NCBI GenBank assembly: GCA_900547155.1
Contig: URFH01000005.1
Location: 1 to 64,000 of the forward strand
Length of the DNA: 64,000 nucleotides
Source: an uncultured bacterium
Lineage (GTDB): Bacteria > Cyanobacteriota > Vampirovibrionia > Gastranaerophilales > Gastranaerophilaceae
Direction of reading: 5' to 3'
This document shows positions 8,564 to 17,115 of the stretch, one piece after another. Positions within the stretch are counted from its first letter, which is position 1. Each line of letters begins with the position of its first letter. A program made the position numbers and the translations under genes. The notes under the pieces are model-generated. The model did not search any database. It was not told the origin of the DNA and saw only the letters and a list, made by a program, of their open reading frames with translations.

Positions 8564-10000
8564 TTATATAGCACCGATTCTGTGAACGCGCATAAAGTTT
8601 GTTCTTCCGGTGATAAGATGAGGAATCGAGCCAATGAGGATGATTCTTTCATCTTTTTTGTAGTTTGTTTTTTCAAGAAGCAGTTTGTCGATTTTTTTCA
8701 GCAAATCATCATTCAAAACTACGTCCCAATCCTTTAAATAAGGATAAATATCCCAGCAGAGATTTAATTTTCTGCAAGTTTTTTCACAGTCGGAAATTGC
8801 GATGACTGGAACCTCCGGACGCAATTTAGCGAGCAATCTCGGCGTGTAGCCTGAATGTGTGAACGCCAGAATCGCTTTTGCGCCTAAATCTTGCGCCATT
8901 GTAACCGCTGAATGCGCAATTGCCTGCGGTGTAGGCTCAAATTCAGGGTTCATTTCAAGCTCAAGGTTTGTGCACAGAAAATCGCTCTGTTCAACGTTAT
9001 GCGCAATCATTGACATTGTGCGCACAGCCTCAACAGGGTATTTTCCTGCTGCTGTTTCGCCTGAAAGCATTACCGCGTCAGCGCCGTCAAGGATTGCGTT
9101 TGCAACGTCGCTTGCTTCTGCTCTGGTCGGGATTGGTTCTTCAATCATTGATTCAAGCATCTGTGTTGCAACAATACAGGGCTTTCTGTAATCAAGACAA
9201 AGGTCAATAATCTGTTTTTGAACCATCGGAACTTTTTCCGGCGAAAGTTCAATACCCAAATCGCCCCTTGCAACCATGATTGCGTTGGCTGTTTCAATGA
9301 TTTCTTTTATATTCTGGACAGCTTCGGGCTTTTCGATTTTCGCAACAATAGGAATATCAGCGCCGAAGTGGCTTAAATATTTTCTCGCAAGCAAAATATC
9401 GTCTTTGTCACGAACAAATGACAATGCGAGGTAATCTGCGTCATTTTCAACCGCAAATTTGATGAAATCAACGTCGCGTTCGGTGATTGCGGAAAGGCTT
9501 TTGGTTGCGCCGGGGATGTTCAAGCCTTTTCTGGGTTTGAGCAGCTCGCCGTGAACAACTTTTGCTCTAACTTTGTCGCCGTTGACTTCAACAACTTCAA
9601 CTTCGATTTTTCCGTCGTCCATAAGGATTTTTTCGCCCGGTTTAACGTCCTGAGCTACGCCTTTGTAGTCAACGGGGATAATATCTTTGTCAGTTTGTTC
9701 AAGACCGTACTGAAAAACCAATTCCTGACCTTCTTTTATCGGAATAGGTTCGATAAGGTTGCCTACTCTGATTTTCGGGCCCTGCAAATCAACGAGAACC
9801 GCTGTGTAGGCTTTCAATCTTTTAGAAACTGCTTTGATTTTGTCGATTGTTTGTTTGTGTTCTTCGGCAGTGTTGTGTGATGTGTTAATTCTGAATACGT
9901 TTGCGCCCGCAAGAATCAGTTCTTCAATGATTTTTTCATCGCGGCTGACAGGCCCGAGGGTGGCAACGATTTTTGTTTTGTTCTTGTTCATACTAATCAT
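8564..10000 (-). CDS. pyk: Pyruvate kinase
   Basis: The protein has 478 residues, the normal length for the enzyme that makes pyruvate and ATP from phosphoenolpyruvate and ADP. Visible signatures are TKIVATLGP at the N-terminus, VFRINTSHN (substrate/K+ loop; most enzymes have RxNFSHG), DLQGPKIR, the catalytic-lysine motif AKIEKPEAV (usually KIENxEGV), MVARGDLGIEL and MLSGETAAGKYP. The C-terminal domain carries AILAFTHSGYTPRLLAKLRP. The TAAGGAC box about 7 nt upstream supports ATG 10000 over the ATG three codons later. It ends at the convergent terminator shared with the 6825 gene, and is probably monocistronic. Confidence 0.97.
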   Translation of the reverse strand: MISMNKNKTKIVATLGPVSRDEKIIEELILAGANVFRINTSHNTAEEHKQTIDKIKAVSKRLKAYTAVLVDLQGPKIRVGNLIEPIPIKEGQELVFQYGLEQTDKDIIPVDYKGVAQDVKPGEKILMDDGKIEVEVVEVNGDKVRAKVVHGELLKPRKGLNIPGATKSLSAITERDVDFIKFAVENDADYLALSFVRDKDDILLARKYLSHFGADIPIVAKIEKPEAVQNIKEIIETANAIMVARGDLGIELSPEKVPMVQKQIIDLCLDYRKPCIVATQMLESMIEEPIPTRAEASDVANAILDGADAVMLSGETAAGKYPVEAVRTMSMIAHNVEQSDFLCTNLELEMNPEFEPTPQAIAHSAVTMAQDLGAKAILAFTHSGYTPRLLAKLRPEVPVIAISDCEKTCRKLNLCWDIYPYLKDWDVVLNDDLLKKIDKLLLEKTNYKKDERIILIGSIPHLITGRTNFMRVHRIGAI

Positions 10001-10081
10001 GATGTTTGTCCTTATTAATGTTTAGCTTTTTTCTATAAAAATTTCTTCTTTTTTCGGCGTGTCAAAAATTCAAAAAACCTG

Positions 10082-10107
10082 AAAAAAGGGGGCAAAAAAC
10101 GCCCCCC
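10082..10107 (-). terminator. Intrinsic terminator of fabI
   Basis: On the minus strand a GC-rich stem of six G over six C encloses a 7-nt loop and is followed by TTTTTT. It lies just after the fabI stop codon and before the promoter region of pyk. Confidence 0.85.
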
Positions 10108-10121
10108 TTGTAAAATAAAAA

Positions 10122-10934
10122 CTAGTTGCCTTTAGTAAAAGCGTATGTAGCTTCCATTTCGTCGATTGATGCGTAAACGCTGTGGCAGCCACAGTCAACG
10201 TGAACGATTTCACCGGTTACGCCGGATGAAAGGTCAGAAACGAGGTAAAGACCGGTTTTTCCAACGTCTTCAAGTGAAACATTTCTTTTGAGCGGAGCTT
10301 TGAGGATTGCGGCTTTAAGCATTTTGTCAAAACCGGAAATTCCTTTTGCTGCAAGCGTTTTAACCGCACCTGCGGAGAGGCAGTTTACTCTTACGCCCTG
10401 TTTTCCGAGGTCTTCTGCCAGATATCTTGCTGAAGATTCAAGAGCTGCCTTAGCTACGCCCATTACGTTGTAGTTAGCAACGACTTTTTCGGAGCCCAGA
10501 TAAGTCAAAGCGAGCATTGCGCCGCCTTCATTGAAGTGAGGCTGTGCGTTTCTTGCCAGTGTAACAAGAGAATAAGCGCTTACTCCAAGAGCCAGATTCC
10601 ATCCGTCTTTTGATGTGTTGATAAAATCGCCCTGAAGGTCTTCTTTGTTGGCAAATGCTACTGCATGGATGACGAAATCGAGTTTTCCGTAGGTTTTTGC
10701 GTATTCGTCGAATACTTTTTTAACCTGTTCTTCGTTGGTAACGTCGCATTCGGCAATCATTTTTGCGCCCATTTCTTCTGCGAGCGGTCTTACGCGTGAT
10801 TCCATTGCTTCGCTTGCATAAGTGAAAGCAATTTCAGCGCCTGCTTCGTGGATTTGTTTTGCGATTGCATAAGCAATACCGCGAGCGTTAGAAACGCCAA
10901 AAATAATACCCTTTTTACCTTCCATTAATTTCAT
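10122..10934 (-). CDS. fabI: Enoyl-[acyl-carrier-protein] reductase (NADH), FabI type
   Basis: FabI performs the last reductive step of each fatty-acid elongation cycle. The 270-residue protein is a short-chain dehydrogenase with the FabI-type cofactor loop GVSNARGIAYAIA and the FabI active site: Tyr145, Tyr155 and Lys162 in YLGSE and NYNVMGVAKA. These numbers are almost those of the E. coli enzyme. I set the start at ATG 10934 because AAGGAG lies 9 nt upstream. The frame stays open for 23 more codons, but that extension is not FabI-like. The gene has its own terminator. The intact FabI site suggests triclosan-type inhibitors would bind, though that is family knowledge. Confidence 0.96.
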   Translation of the reverse strand: MKLMEGKKGIIFGVSNARGIAYAIAKQIHEAGAEIAFTYASEAMESRVRPLAEEMGAKMIAECDVTNEEQVKKVFDEYAKTYGKLDFVIHAVAFANKEDLQGDFINTSKDGWNLALGVSAYSLVTLARNAQPHFNEGGAMLALTYLGSEKVVANYNVMGVAKAALESSARYLAEDLGKQGVRVNCLSAGAVKTLAAKGISGFDKMLKAAILKAPLKRNVSLEDVGKTGLYLVSDLSSGVTGEIVHVDCGCHSVYASIDEMEATYAFTKGN

Positions 10935-11021
10935 AAAAAATTTCTCCTTATACTCTTTTATAATTTTATTATCAACATGAAACCATGTCCAGTTTTGTTT
11001 CAAATCCGCTCAGAAAAAAGG

Positions 11022-11062
11022 TTCCACCCCTCCCCGACTTGGGGAGGGGCTGGGGTGGGGAA
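11022..11062. repeat. REP-like palindrome
   Basis: CCCCTCCCC (11027-11035), a 5-nt loop and GGGGAGGGG (11041-11049) form a perfect hairpin, followed by CTGGGGTGGGG. It belongs to the window-wide REP-like family. Confidence 0.8.
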
Positions 11063-11110
11063 CGATTCGGCTAATAATAGATTAAATAGACTTTCATCTC
11101 ATCCAAAGGA

Positions 11111-11183
11111 ATCGAAATAATTAAATTTTAAAACCTTAAAAGCGGCGAAGCCCGTTCAGGTTTTAAAATTTAATTATTTTGAT
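11111..11183 (+). repeat. Long intergenic hairpin (26-bp stem)
   Basis: Arms 11111-11136 and 11158-11183 pair over 26 bp with one G-U pair on the plus strand (G11114 with T11180). The 21-nt loop contains AGCGGCGAAGCCCG. The stem is AT-rich (AATTAAATTTTAAAACC). It lies downstream of the MFS transporter gene on the minus strand, so it may act as a terminator there, but it lacks a distinct T run. Confidence 0.75.
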
Positions 11184-11195
11184 TCCGGATTTTCT

Positions 11196-12392
11196 TCAAT
11201 TTCCGCCCTTTTCCCGATTTCCAATATCATCGGGCAAATACCTCAAAAGATAGGACAAAACAAACGGAATACCCGAAATAATCAACAATGTTGCCGGAAT
11301 TCCGATTCTTTCCGCAACAAATCCGATTACAGGCAGCATAACGCCCACAATTCCCCAGCTAAAACCGCCGATAAACCCTGAAATCATACTCTTATACTGC
11401 GGCATTGTGCGCTGCGCAAGCACCATATTCACGGACATTGACAGCATTGTGGTAAAACCGATTGCCACAAACACCGCAAACGAAAGCACCGGCGCGGTTT
11501 TTAGCGTGTAAATGAACAAAATTGCCAGAAAAAACGGCACGCAAAGCGAAACGTAAAAAATCTTCTTATATCCCACAATTTCCTCAAATCTTGAGCTCAA
11601 ATAAGTCCCAACCGCCCCCATAGTAAGGAAAACGAACATAACCGCCCCGATTTGAATCGCAGAATAGCCCATGTCCTTCCACAAAAACGGCAAAAGTACC
11701 GAAAATCCCGAAGTAACAAGCGATTTCAGTGCGCTGACCATTATCAGCAGGCGTACAACCTTATTTTTCAATATGTCCGAAAGCGAAGTACGGAAAGACT
11801 TTTGGTTCTGAACAAATTCTTCTTTTTTAACCCTCGGAACGCAAAGAAATACAAGAAACGCATAAATTATCCCCGCAATAGCTGCAAAAGGCAGTTTATT
11901 GAGCCCCCAGATACCCGTAATCCCCGATGAAACAACAGGCCCGAGCGAATATCCGATTGTGCCGGAGGCTATAAAAAGGCTCATGTCACGCGTTGTGTGC
12001 TCTCCGCTGTATTTTGCGACCAGTCCGGTTGCCTGAGGGTGATAAAATCCGACTCCGATTCCTCCGATGACAAGGCAAAGGGTTAATTGCACAAAATTCC
12101 TTGCAATCCCCGTCATAGAAAGGAAAATCGACGCCATCAGCATCCCCCAGAAAATAAAAAAGCGTTTTCTCCATTTGTCCGCAATAAACCCGAAAACCGG
12201 CTGCATCATTGAAGAAAAAAGCTGTGAAATGCTCAATGCACAGGTCGCAATCCCGAGCGTAATCCCGATTTTTGCGACAATAAACGGCAAAATCGGATTA
12301 ATAAATCCGGAATAACAGTCCGCCATCCCATGCCCCAGCGCAAGCCATGCAACGGCTTTTTTATTCTCTTTTTTTATGCTGTTTTGTTCCAT
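11196..12392 (-). CDS. MFS transporter, fosmidomycin-resistance (Fsr)-like
   Basis: This 398-residue protein has about 12 hydrophobic segments and is a major facilitator superfamily transporter. ALGHGMADCYSGFINPILPF at the N-terminus and GIGVGFYHPQATGLV in the fourth helix region are typical of the Fsr-like branch, whose best-known member exports fosmidomycin. The natural substrate cannot be read from sequence. Its ATG lies one base after the TAA of the AICAR transformylase gene, so it is the last gene of a trpS - transformylase - MFS operon. I see no regulator. The long hairpin at 11111-11183 follows its stop codon. Confidence 0.85.
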   Translation of the reverse strand: MEQNSIKKENKKAVAWLALGHGMADCYSGFINPILPFIVAKIGITLGIATCALSISQLFSSMMQPVFGFIADKWRKRFFIFWGMLMASIFLSMTGIARNFVQLTLCLVIGGIGVGFYHPQATGLVAKYSGEHTTRDMSLFIASGTIGYSLGPVVSSGITGIWGLNKLPFAAIAGIIYAFLVFLCVPRVKKEEFVQNQKSFRTSLSDILKNKVVRLLIMVSALKSLVTSGFSVLLPFLWKDMGYSAIQIGAVMFVFLTMGAVGTYLSSRFEEIVGYKKIFYVSLCVPFFLAILFIYTLKTAPVLSFAVFVAIGFTTMLSMSVNMVLAQRTMPQYKSMISGFIGGFSWGIVGVMLPVIGFVAERIGIPATLLIISGIPFVLSYLLRYLPDDIGNREKGGN

Positions 12393-12393
12393 T

Positions 12394-13347
12394 TTAGTGT
12401 CTGAAATGCCTGATTCCCGTGGTTATCATAACCATATCATACTTATCGGCAGTTTCTATAACCTCTTTGTCCTTAATGCTTCCGCCCGGCTGGATTAATC
12501 CGGCTATGCGGTTCTGGGCGGCAAACTGGATGTTATCTGCGGCAGGGAAAAATCCGTCAGAGGCGATAACCGCGTCTTTTGCGTTGTCGCAGGCTTTGTC
12601 GAGCGCTATTTCCACAGAATCAATTCTGCTTGTCTGTCCGCCGCAAATAGCAACGGTTTTGAAGTCTTTTGCGATGACAATTGCGTTTGATTTTACGTAT
12701 TTTGCCACTTTCCACGCAAAAACCATATTTTCGACCATATCAGCGTCGGGTTTTTTCTTTGTGACGACTTTAAAGCTGTCTTTGTCGAGTTCTTTGCTGT
12801 CAGGTTCCTGAATTATCGTGCCGAACGGGGTTATGCGGATTTCTTCGTTTGAAAGCGCCTTAAATAGCCTTAAAGGCGTATTTAATTTTATAATTTTAAG
12901 ATTTTCATCTTTTTTTAAGATTTGCATTGCCTCATCCGTGAAATCCGGTGCTGCGGCTAATTTGTGGTGCATTTGAACGATTTGGCGCGCCATTGTTTCG
13001 GTGATTGTTTGCGAAAATGCGGCCGTTCCGTCCAGAGCGCTCACAGGATCGGAATCCAGCGCTTTTAAATATGCTTCGTCAATCTTTTTCCCGAGCGCCG
13101 CGCCGCAGGGCATGCCATGTTTGACGATTGCGCAGGCTGCAACGTCATAAAACTCGCTCACAACGCCCACCGCCGTGTTTATGTCCAGAATATTGTTGTA
13201 GGTGAGTTCTTCACCCTTTATAAGGTCAAAATCCATCATTTTGCCGTATCTGTATAATGCGGCGGTCTGGTGCGGGTTTTCACCGTATTTTAAATCCTGC
13301 AATTTTTCAAACTGCATGGACACAATGTTTTCGTTGATATTTTCCAT
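12394..13347 (-). CDS. Stand-alone AICAR transformylase (PurH C-terminal domain only)
   Basis: This 317-residue protein corresponds to the AICAR formyltransferase half of PurH, which formylates AICAR with 10-formyl-tetrahydrofolate in step 9 of purine synthesis. Recognisable motifs are LKYGENPHQTAALY (residues 19-32), the catalytic KH pair in IVKHGMPCGAA (Lys76, His77), SDGFFPAADNI, LIQPGGSIKDKEVI and the terminal TTGIRHFRH. The N-terminal MGS-like IMP cyclohydrolase domain of bifunctional PurH (about 200 residues) is missing. The reading frame does not continue into it, because the trpS stop lies only 44 nt upstream. AAGGAC sits 5 nt before the ATG. A separate cyclohydrolase must be encoded elsewhere if purines are made de novo. 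The label PurV has been used for such proteins. Confidence 0.92.
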   Translation of the reverse strand: MENINENIVSMQFEKLQDLKYGENPHQTAALYRYGKMMDFDLIKGEELTYNNILDINTAVGVVSEFYDVAACAIVKHGMPCGAALGKKIDEAYLKALDSDPVSALDGTAAFSQTITETMARQIVQMHHKLAAAPDFTDEAMQILKKDENLKIIKLNTPLRLFKALSNEEIRITPFGTIIQEPDSKELDKDSFKVVTKKKPDADMVENMVFAWKVAKYVKSNAIVIAKDFKTVAICGGQTSRIDSVEIALDKACDNAKDAVIASDGFFPAADNIQFAAQNRIAGLIQPGGSIKDKEVIETADKYDMVMITTGIRHFRH

Positions 13348-13391
13348 ATTTTGTCCTTTATTTTCTCATGCTCTCAGGAGGGAAAAATCGC

Positions 13392-14405
13392 CTATCTGTA
13401 CATTTTTACGGCGTCTTTGACCTGTTCGAGGACTTTTTGTGCCTCAATACGTGCTTTTTCAGAGCCTTTTTCAATAATTTCTTTAACTTCATCGAGGTGG
13501 TTTTCGTAATATTTACGTCTTTCACGAAGCGGGCGCAAATAATCGTTCACCGCGCAGGCTAGCTGCCTTTTACAGTCAACGCAGCCGCGTTTTCCTGCCA
13601 TGCATTCCTCTTTAACGGTTTCAATTGTCTTTTCATCGCCGAAAGCCTGCCAGTATGAGAAAGCAACTTCGCATTTGTCCGGATGGCCCGGGTCGTCTTT
13701 GCGGGCGCGGCTTCTGTCGGTGATTGCCTGCATGATTTTTTTCGTTGTTGTTTCTTCATCGTCGGAGATTTTTATGTCATTGTGGAAAGATTTGCCCATT
13801 TTTTGACCGTCAAGCCCTTTTAAAAGCGGGATTTGGGTCAATTTTGGCTGTGCTTCTTTGAAAAGGTCAACATCGTAGATATTGTTGAATCTGCGGGCAA
13901 TATCACGCGCAATTTCAATATGCGCAACCTGATCAATGCCCACGGGCACATAATCCACATTGAACATCATAATATCCGCTGCCATCAAGACCGGATAGCC
14001 CAGAAAACCGTAGCTTACGTCGGGTTTGTTGTTTGATTCGTCAGTTTTAACCATTTTTACAAGGTCTTTGAGGGTCGGATCGCGTTCTACCCAGTTGTTC
14101 GGCGTAATCATGCTCAAATAAACGTGAAGCTGGGCGATTTGGGGAACCTGCGACTGAACATAAATTACCGATTTTTCAGGGTCAATGCCCGCTGCGAGCC
14201 AATCCAGAACAACATCAAGGCAGTTTTGCTGCAAATCGTCGGTTTTGTCGAATTTCGTGGTCAGCGCATGCCAATCCGCAACGAAGAAAAAGCATTCATA
14301 ATCGTTCTGGAGTTTTACCCAGTTCGTCAAAACCCCGAGATAATGCCCCAGGTGAAGTTTTCCCGTCGGGCGCATTCCTGACACAATTCGTTTTCCGTGT
14401 TCCAT
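13392..14405 (-). CDS. trpS: Tryptophan--tRNA ligase
   Basis: TrpS charges tRNA-Trp. The 337-residue protein has the class I signatures LHLGHYLG (HIGH motif, residues 17-24) and GQKMGKSFHND (KMSKS motif, near residue 201). Segments typical of bacterial TrpRS are also present, such as FFVADWHALTT and YPVLMAADIMMF. Length is normal. It is the first gene of the leftward operon with the AICAR transformylase and MFS genes, and it is divergent from pheT across about 115 nt. AAGGTCACGGAT precedes the ATG. The link to purine synthesis is positional only. Confidence 0.97.
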   Translation of the reverse strand: MEHGKRIVSGMRPTGKLHLGHYLGVLTNWVKLQNDYECFFFVADWHALTTKFDKTDDLQQNCLDVVLDWLAAGIDPEKSVIYVQSQVPQIAQLHVYLSMITPNNWVERDPTLKDLVKMVKTDESNNKPDVSYGFLGYPVLMAADIMMFNVDYVPVGIDQVAHIEIARDIARRFNNIYDVDLFKEAQPKLTQIPLLKGLDGQKMGKSFHNDIKISDDEETTTKKIMQAITDRSRARKDDPGHPDKCEVAFSYWQAFGDEKTIETVKEECMAGKRGCVDCKRQLACAVNDYLRPLRERRKYYENHLDEVKEIIEKGSEKARIEAQKVLEQVKDAVKMYR

Positions 14406-14521
14406 ATCCGTGACCTTTTTTACTAACTCTATGATGATTATATTATAAATTTATCCAACGCACATACTTTTTGTGATAAAATTTCCCCATAAAGATAGTA
14501 TTAAATAGTAAGGAAGTTACG

Positions 14522-16978
14522 ATGCAGATATCATTGGAATGGCTTAATGAATATGTTGATTTGAGCGGGATTGAACCCGAAAGAATTGCCCATGAACTGA
14601 CGATGAGCGGGCTTGAGGTCGAGGAAATTACAAAAACCGGCCCTCAATTTACAAATATCATCACCGCGCAAATCAAAAAAATCGACCAGCACCCCAATGC
14701 CGACAAACTTCACCTCGTGGACGTTGACCTTGGCGGAACGGTGAAAACGGTTGTTTGCGGCGCGCAAAATATTCAGGAAGGTCAAATTATTCCCTACGCG
14801 TCGGTCGGCTCAAAGGTTTTGAACAGAAAAACAGGCGAGCAGTTTGAACTTACGCCCGCTGTAATCCGCGGGGTTGAATCACAGGGCATGCTTTGCTCGC
14901 AGGACGAACTCGGACTGGAAAATATGCAGGATGAAGACGGAATTCTTATCCTTAACCGCCTGAAATCCGGTATAAAATTGGGCGAAAAGCTCGAAGATGT
15001 ACTTAATATAAAAGAAGATATCGTTTTTGACGTTGCTCCTACGGCAAACCGCGGGGATGAAATGTCCGTAATCGGCGTTGCGCGTGAACTTTCGGCAATT
15101 TTTAATAAAAAACTCAACTTTTCACCGCTCCAATCCACGCAGGAGCTTTCAAATAAGGGCTTTGAGGTAGAAATTCTCGATAATGACGTTTGCAAATACT
15201 ACAGCGCCGGACTTTTAAAGGATGTTAAAATCAAACCCTCGCCGGATTGGATGCAAAGACGCCTTACTGCCTGCGGAATCCGCGCAATCAATAATGTCGT
15301 GGATATTACGAATTATGTGCTCCTTGAGTACGGTCAGCCGCTCCACGCGTTTGATATGGACAAATTGGACGGTTATTTGTGCGTTAGACGCGCAAAACCC
15401 GGCGAAACAATTGTCACGCTTGATGATATTGAAAGAACTACCACAAACGACACTGTTTTAATCGCCACAAAAGAAAAAGGCGTGTGCGTTGGCGGCGTTT
15501 TCGGCAGCGCAAACAGCGAAATTGATGACAACACAAAAAATATTGTGCTCGAATCCGCCTATTTCCCGCCGGCATCAAACCGCCGTTCCGCAAGAAGCAT
15601 AGGCTACCGCTCCGAAGCAAGCGCCAGATTTGAGCGCGGGGTCGATATTGAGGCTACAAAACCCGCTTTGTTAAGAGCTATGCAGCTTATGGTTGAGCTT
15701 GCGGACGCAAAAGTCGATGGAATCGTCGAAACAGGCGAAAACAAGCTCCCTGAAATCGATATTACGCTTAGATTCAACCAGATTAAACGAATTTTGGGTA
15801 CAGAAATCCCTGCTGAAAGATGTATTGAAATCCTTGAAAGACTGGGGTTTGAGCTTCTGGGCAAAAACGAAACCGCAGCAAAATTCAAGGTTCCGTCGTT
15901 CAGAATGGTGGATGTTTACCGTGAAATCGACCTGATTGAAGAGATTTCGAGGATTGACGGGTACGACAAAATCGCCCCGACGCTCCCGAAAAACACACAA
16001 TCCCCCGAAATCCGTCCCGAGCTTACGCTTTTAAAACAAATCAACAACATGTTCCTCGGAAGCGGTTTTGATGAGGCGATTACGTCATCTTTGGTCGGAA
16101 ATTCTTTGTACAAAGAGTTTTCAGTAGATTATGACGAGGAAAAAGCCGTAAAAGTTCAAAATCCCCAGAGCGAAGACCACACAATGCTTCGCCAGACAGT
16201 GATTGCGAACATTTTGAACACTGTAAAATACAATTTTTCAAACGGCCAGAAAAATCTGTGGCTTTATGAAATCGGAAAAGTTTATTTCAAAGACCATGAG
16301 GCGACCGAAACTGATTCGGGCGTGCTTGAAAAACGCATGATTTCAGGCGTTTTGACGGGTTCTGTGAACAACGAAAACTGGATTAAAAAGCCGGAAGTTG
16401 ATTTCTTCACGGTTAAAGGCGTTGTTCAAAACCTGATTTCGCTTATGGGGCTTGAAAATCGCATTAGATTTGAGGAATGCAAAGACAAAAACTTCCTCCA
16501 CCCCGGAAAGAGCGCAAAAGTTGTTCTTCTGGGCAAAAAGCCTGAAACGGTCGGCTTTTTCGGCGAAGTTCACCCGATTTTGAAAGACAAACAGAAATTT
16601 TTGCAGAATGTTTATCTTTTTGAGCTTGATTTGGAAACTTTGCTTGCTGCTGTTCATGTCAGCGTTCCGAGGTTCAAAAAACTCCCGCAATTCCCTGAAG
16701 TTCAAAGGGATTTGGCGTTTGTTGTTCCTGAAAACGTCAGCCACGATGAAATTTCGAGGATTATCAAAAAAGCCGTTCAAAATAATCTTTTCAACGGCGA
16801 TGAGCTTTTCGATGTTTATCAGGGCGAACACATAAAAGACGGCTTCAAGAGCATGGCCTACAGAATCCGCCTGCAGGACAAAGAAGCCACTTTGACTGAC
16901 GAAGCTGTCGAGGGTGAAATGAAGAAAATCCGTGAAAACCTCCAAAAATTCATCAAGGATTTGAGTTTCAGAGAGTAG
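14522..16978 (+). CDS. pheT: Phenylalanine--tRNA ligase beta subunit
   Basis: PheT is the large subunit of the alpha2-beta2 enzyme that charges tRNA-Phe. The 818-residue protein starts MQISLEWLNEYVDL and continues into the OB-fold tRNA-binding (EMAP-like) domain with HPNADKLHLVDVDLG. It then has the B3/B4 editing region, B5 (EIDLIEEISRIDGYDKI), and the C-terminal FDX-ACB anticodon-binding domain (PQFPEVQRDLAFVVPENVSH). All domains expected for the full-length bacterial type are present. AAGGAAG lies before ATG 14522. The usual partner pheS is not upstream in this window, so the two subunits are encoded apart, as in some other bacteria. Confidence 0.97.
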   Translation: MQISLEWLNEYVDLSGIEPERIAHELTMSGLEVEEITKTGPQFTNIITAQIKKIDQHPNADKLHLVDVDLGGTVKTVVCGAQNIQEGQIIPYASVGSKVLNRKTGEQFELTPAVIRGVESQGMLCSQDELGLENMQDEDGILILNRLKSGIKLGEKLEDVLNIKEDIVFDVAPTANRGDEMSVIGVARELSAIFNKKLNFSPLQSTQELSNKGFEVEILDNDVCKYYSAGLLKDVKIKPSPDWMQRRLTACGIRAINNVVDITNYVLLEYGQPLHAFDMDKLDGYLCVRRAKPGETIVTLDDIERTTTNDTVLIATKEKGVCVGGVFGSANSEIDDNTKNIVLESAYFPPASNRRSARSIGYRSEASARFERGVDIEATKPALLRAMQLMVELADAKVDGIVETGENKLPEIDITLRFNQIKRILGTEIPAERCIEILERLGFELLGKNETAAKFKVPSFRMVDVYREIDLIEEISRIDGYDKIAPTLPKNTQSPEIRPELTLLKQINNMFLGSGFDEAITSSLVGNSLYKEFSVDYDEEKAVKVQNPQSEDHTMLRQTVIANILNTVKYNFSNGQKNLWLYEIGKVYFKDHEATETDSGVLEKRMISGVLTGSVNNENWIKKPEVDFFTVKGVVQNLISLMGLENRIRFEECKDKNFLHPGKSAKVVLLGKKPETVGFFGEVHPILKDKQKFLQNVYLFELDLETLLAAVHVSVPRFKKLPQFPEVQRDLAFVVPENVSHDEISRIIKKAVQNNLFNGDELFDVYQGEHIKDGFKSMAYRIRLQDKEATLTDEAVEGEMKKIRENLQKFIKDLSFRE

Positions 16979-16983
16979 TTTCA

Positions 16984-17060
16984 TTTTGTCTGACAAAACG
17001 CTATAATATTTAAAAGGGTTCGCTTTTAAAATCCTGTTCATTCCGGATTTGTTCCGGAAT
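16984..17060. other. Cluster of short hairpins between pheT and the HEAT-repeat gene
   Basis: TTTTGTC/GACAAAA (16984-16998), TTTAAAAG/CTTTTAAA (about 17009-17031) and ATTCCGGA/TCCGGAAT (about 17040-17060) form three small stems. The first could be a weak pheT terminator. Functions of the others are unknown. Confidence 0.4.
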
Positions 17061-17115
17061 CGCAAGGAAATGCGGCTCTGCAGCACGTTCAGGGCGACAT
17101 GTTTGGAAAATTATT

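Noticed and set aside
8564..10000. Altered residues in pyruvate kinase (RINTSHN, KIEKPEAV) as a sign of inactivity
   Set aside because: The catalytic Arg, Asn, Ser, Lys and the ARGDLG and SGETA motifs are all kept. The changes look like lineage variation.
13392..14521. T-box or other aminoacyl-tRNA-responsive leader between trpS and pheT
   Set aside because: The divergent intergenic region is only about 115 nt and shows no T-box-like sequence or terminator, so there is no room for a full leader.
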